Source: CAVRZY01 sp963725415 (GTDB lineage Bacteria > Acidobacteriota > Terriglobia > Bryobacterales > Bryobacteraceae). From it: a stretch of DNA of 5,452 bases. The stretch is from assembly GCA_963725415.1 (NCBI GenBank), contig CAVRZY010000315.1, forward strand, positions 1 to 5,452, in the 5' to 3' direction. Positions 4,859 through 5,452 of this stretch are shown here, piece after piece (position 1 is the first letter of the stretch; each line of letters opens with the position of its first letter). The notes beneath the pieces are model-generated. The model saw nothing but the letters and a program-made list of their open reading frames with translations, made no database searches and was not told the origin of the DNA. A program made the translations under genes and the position numbers.

Positions 4859-5452
4859 GTGCCGGGGACGGACCTTGAGCAAGAAGCCTTCAAGCCCGAA
4901 GCCACTGAACAGGGCAACACCCACACCGAGGTCCAGTGGATGCTGGCAAAGCTTGGCAACGATATGGGCCTGGATGTCTGGGTGGCGAAGAATGACCGCA
5001 ATCGGGAGATCAGTGGCAAACATTTCGCTGATCTGAAACGCCTGAAGGGGGAGTTGCCGCTCCAATTCGACGAGGCGACAAACCGCACAATCGAAATGAT
5101 CGACGTGCTGTGGCTGAAGAAGCACACCATCATTGCGGCCTTTGAGATCGAAAGCACGACCTCCATCTACTCTGGGCTCCTCCGCCTCTGTGACCTCATC
5201 GCGATGCAGCCCAACTTGAACATCCCACTCTTCATCGTCGCTCCGGAGGATCGTCGGACGAGGGTCATTGCTGAGGTCAACAGACCCACGTTTTCAAAGC
5301 TCACACCGCCGATGTACCAGATGTGTCGGTTTATCGGCTTCGGCACCCTGTCCAAGAGGTTGACTCAAGTGGGCGAGTTCGTTCGATACCTGAAACCGGA
5401 GATCCTCGACGAACTGGCGGAATCATGTGAGATCGAGAAGCCAGACAATGTA
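4859..5452 (+). CDS. PD-(D/E)XK nuclease-like protein, 3' end beyond window, 5' end uncertain or truncated
   Basis: The frame is open from 4745 to the right edge. From the GTG at 4859 it gives 198 residues, clearly coding-like: mixed hydrophobic and charged, no low complexity. It contains an early acidic helix (HTEVQWMLAKLGNDMGLDVW, E24), an Asp after a hydrophobic strand (IDVLWL, D82), and FEIEST (E96 and E98) before a helix. That order, Glu then Asp then ExE, is the core of PD-(D/E)XK nucleases, with the usual Lys replaced by Glu or moved. It is followed by SIYSGLLRLCDLIAMQPN and NIPLFIVAPEDRR, as in restriction-like or DNA-repair families. I cannot name the family. No Shine-Dalgarno precedes the GTG or the ATG at 4940, and the region before it looks like an IS end, so the natural start may be lost or upstream sequence replaced. 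Role inferred only: DNA cleavage, perhaps defence. Confidence 0.6.
   Translation, partial: MPGTDLEQEAFKPEATEQGNTHTEVQWMLAKLGNDMGLDVWVAKNDRNREISGKHFADLKRLKGELPLQFDEATNRTIEMIDVLWLKKHTIIAAFEIESTTSIYSGLLRLCDLIAMQPNLNIPLFIVAPEDRRTRVIAEVNRPTFSKLTPPMYQMCRFIGFGTLSKRLTQVGEFVRYLKPEILDELAESCEIEKPDNV

Overview
This window of high-GC DNA reads like a chromosomal segment of an Acidobacteriota-type or similar environmental bacterium. That placement is an inference from gene style: a DUF5658 protein beside a short A24 prepilin peptidase, an enolase-superfamily dehydratase with a twin-arginine leader, and REP-like palindromes. No marker gene is present to fix the taxon.

Layout. (1) 2-1285, plus strand: the C-terminal part of a multi-pass membrane protein resembling GT-C/GT39 glycosyltransferases, cut by the left edge. 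(2) 2428-1274, minus strand: three small genes transcribed together, DUF167/YggU, then an A24 prepilin peptidase, then a DUF5658 membrane protein. The last one converges on gene 1 with a 12-nt tail-to-tail overlap. (3) 2429-2787: a divergent intergenic region holding two nested palindromes (2479-2542 and 2651-2773). They share asymmetric sequence blocks but lie in opposite orientation, so they look like two members of one REP/MITE-like family. The second ends directly against the Shine-Dalgarno sequence of the next gene. (4) 2788-4713, plus strand: a sugar-acid operon, a D-galactonate dehydratase-like gene (dgoD) followed 13 nt later by a KDPG/KDPGal-type aldolase. dgoD carries two separate +1 frameshifts, near 3565 and 3995-4001. 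The original frame happens to stay open, so naive gene calling gives a false 641-residue dehydratase-aldolase fusion. (5) 4714-about 4830: a probable insertion-sequence end with the first codons of a transposase-like reading frame. (6) About 4859-5452: the remains, or the 3' portion, of a gene encoding a PD-(D/E)XK nuclease-like domain, open to the right edge and without a convincing start.

How the genes fit together: the dehydratase would convert D-galactonate (or a related aldonate) to 2-keto-3-deoxygalactonate, and the aldolase would cleave the phosphorylated or free keto-deoxy acid to pyruvate and a three-carbon aldehyde. No kinase or transporter is visible in the window. The minus-strand group looks like housekeeping plus pilus/secretion processing. 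The best candidates for a second look are the paired palindromes, the doubly frameshifted Tat-leader dehydratase, and the nuclease-like gene abutting an IS end.
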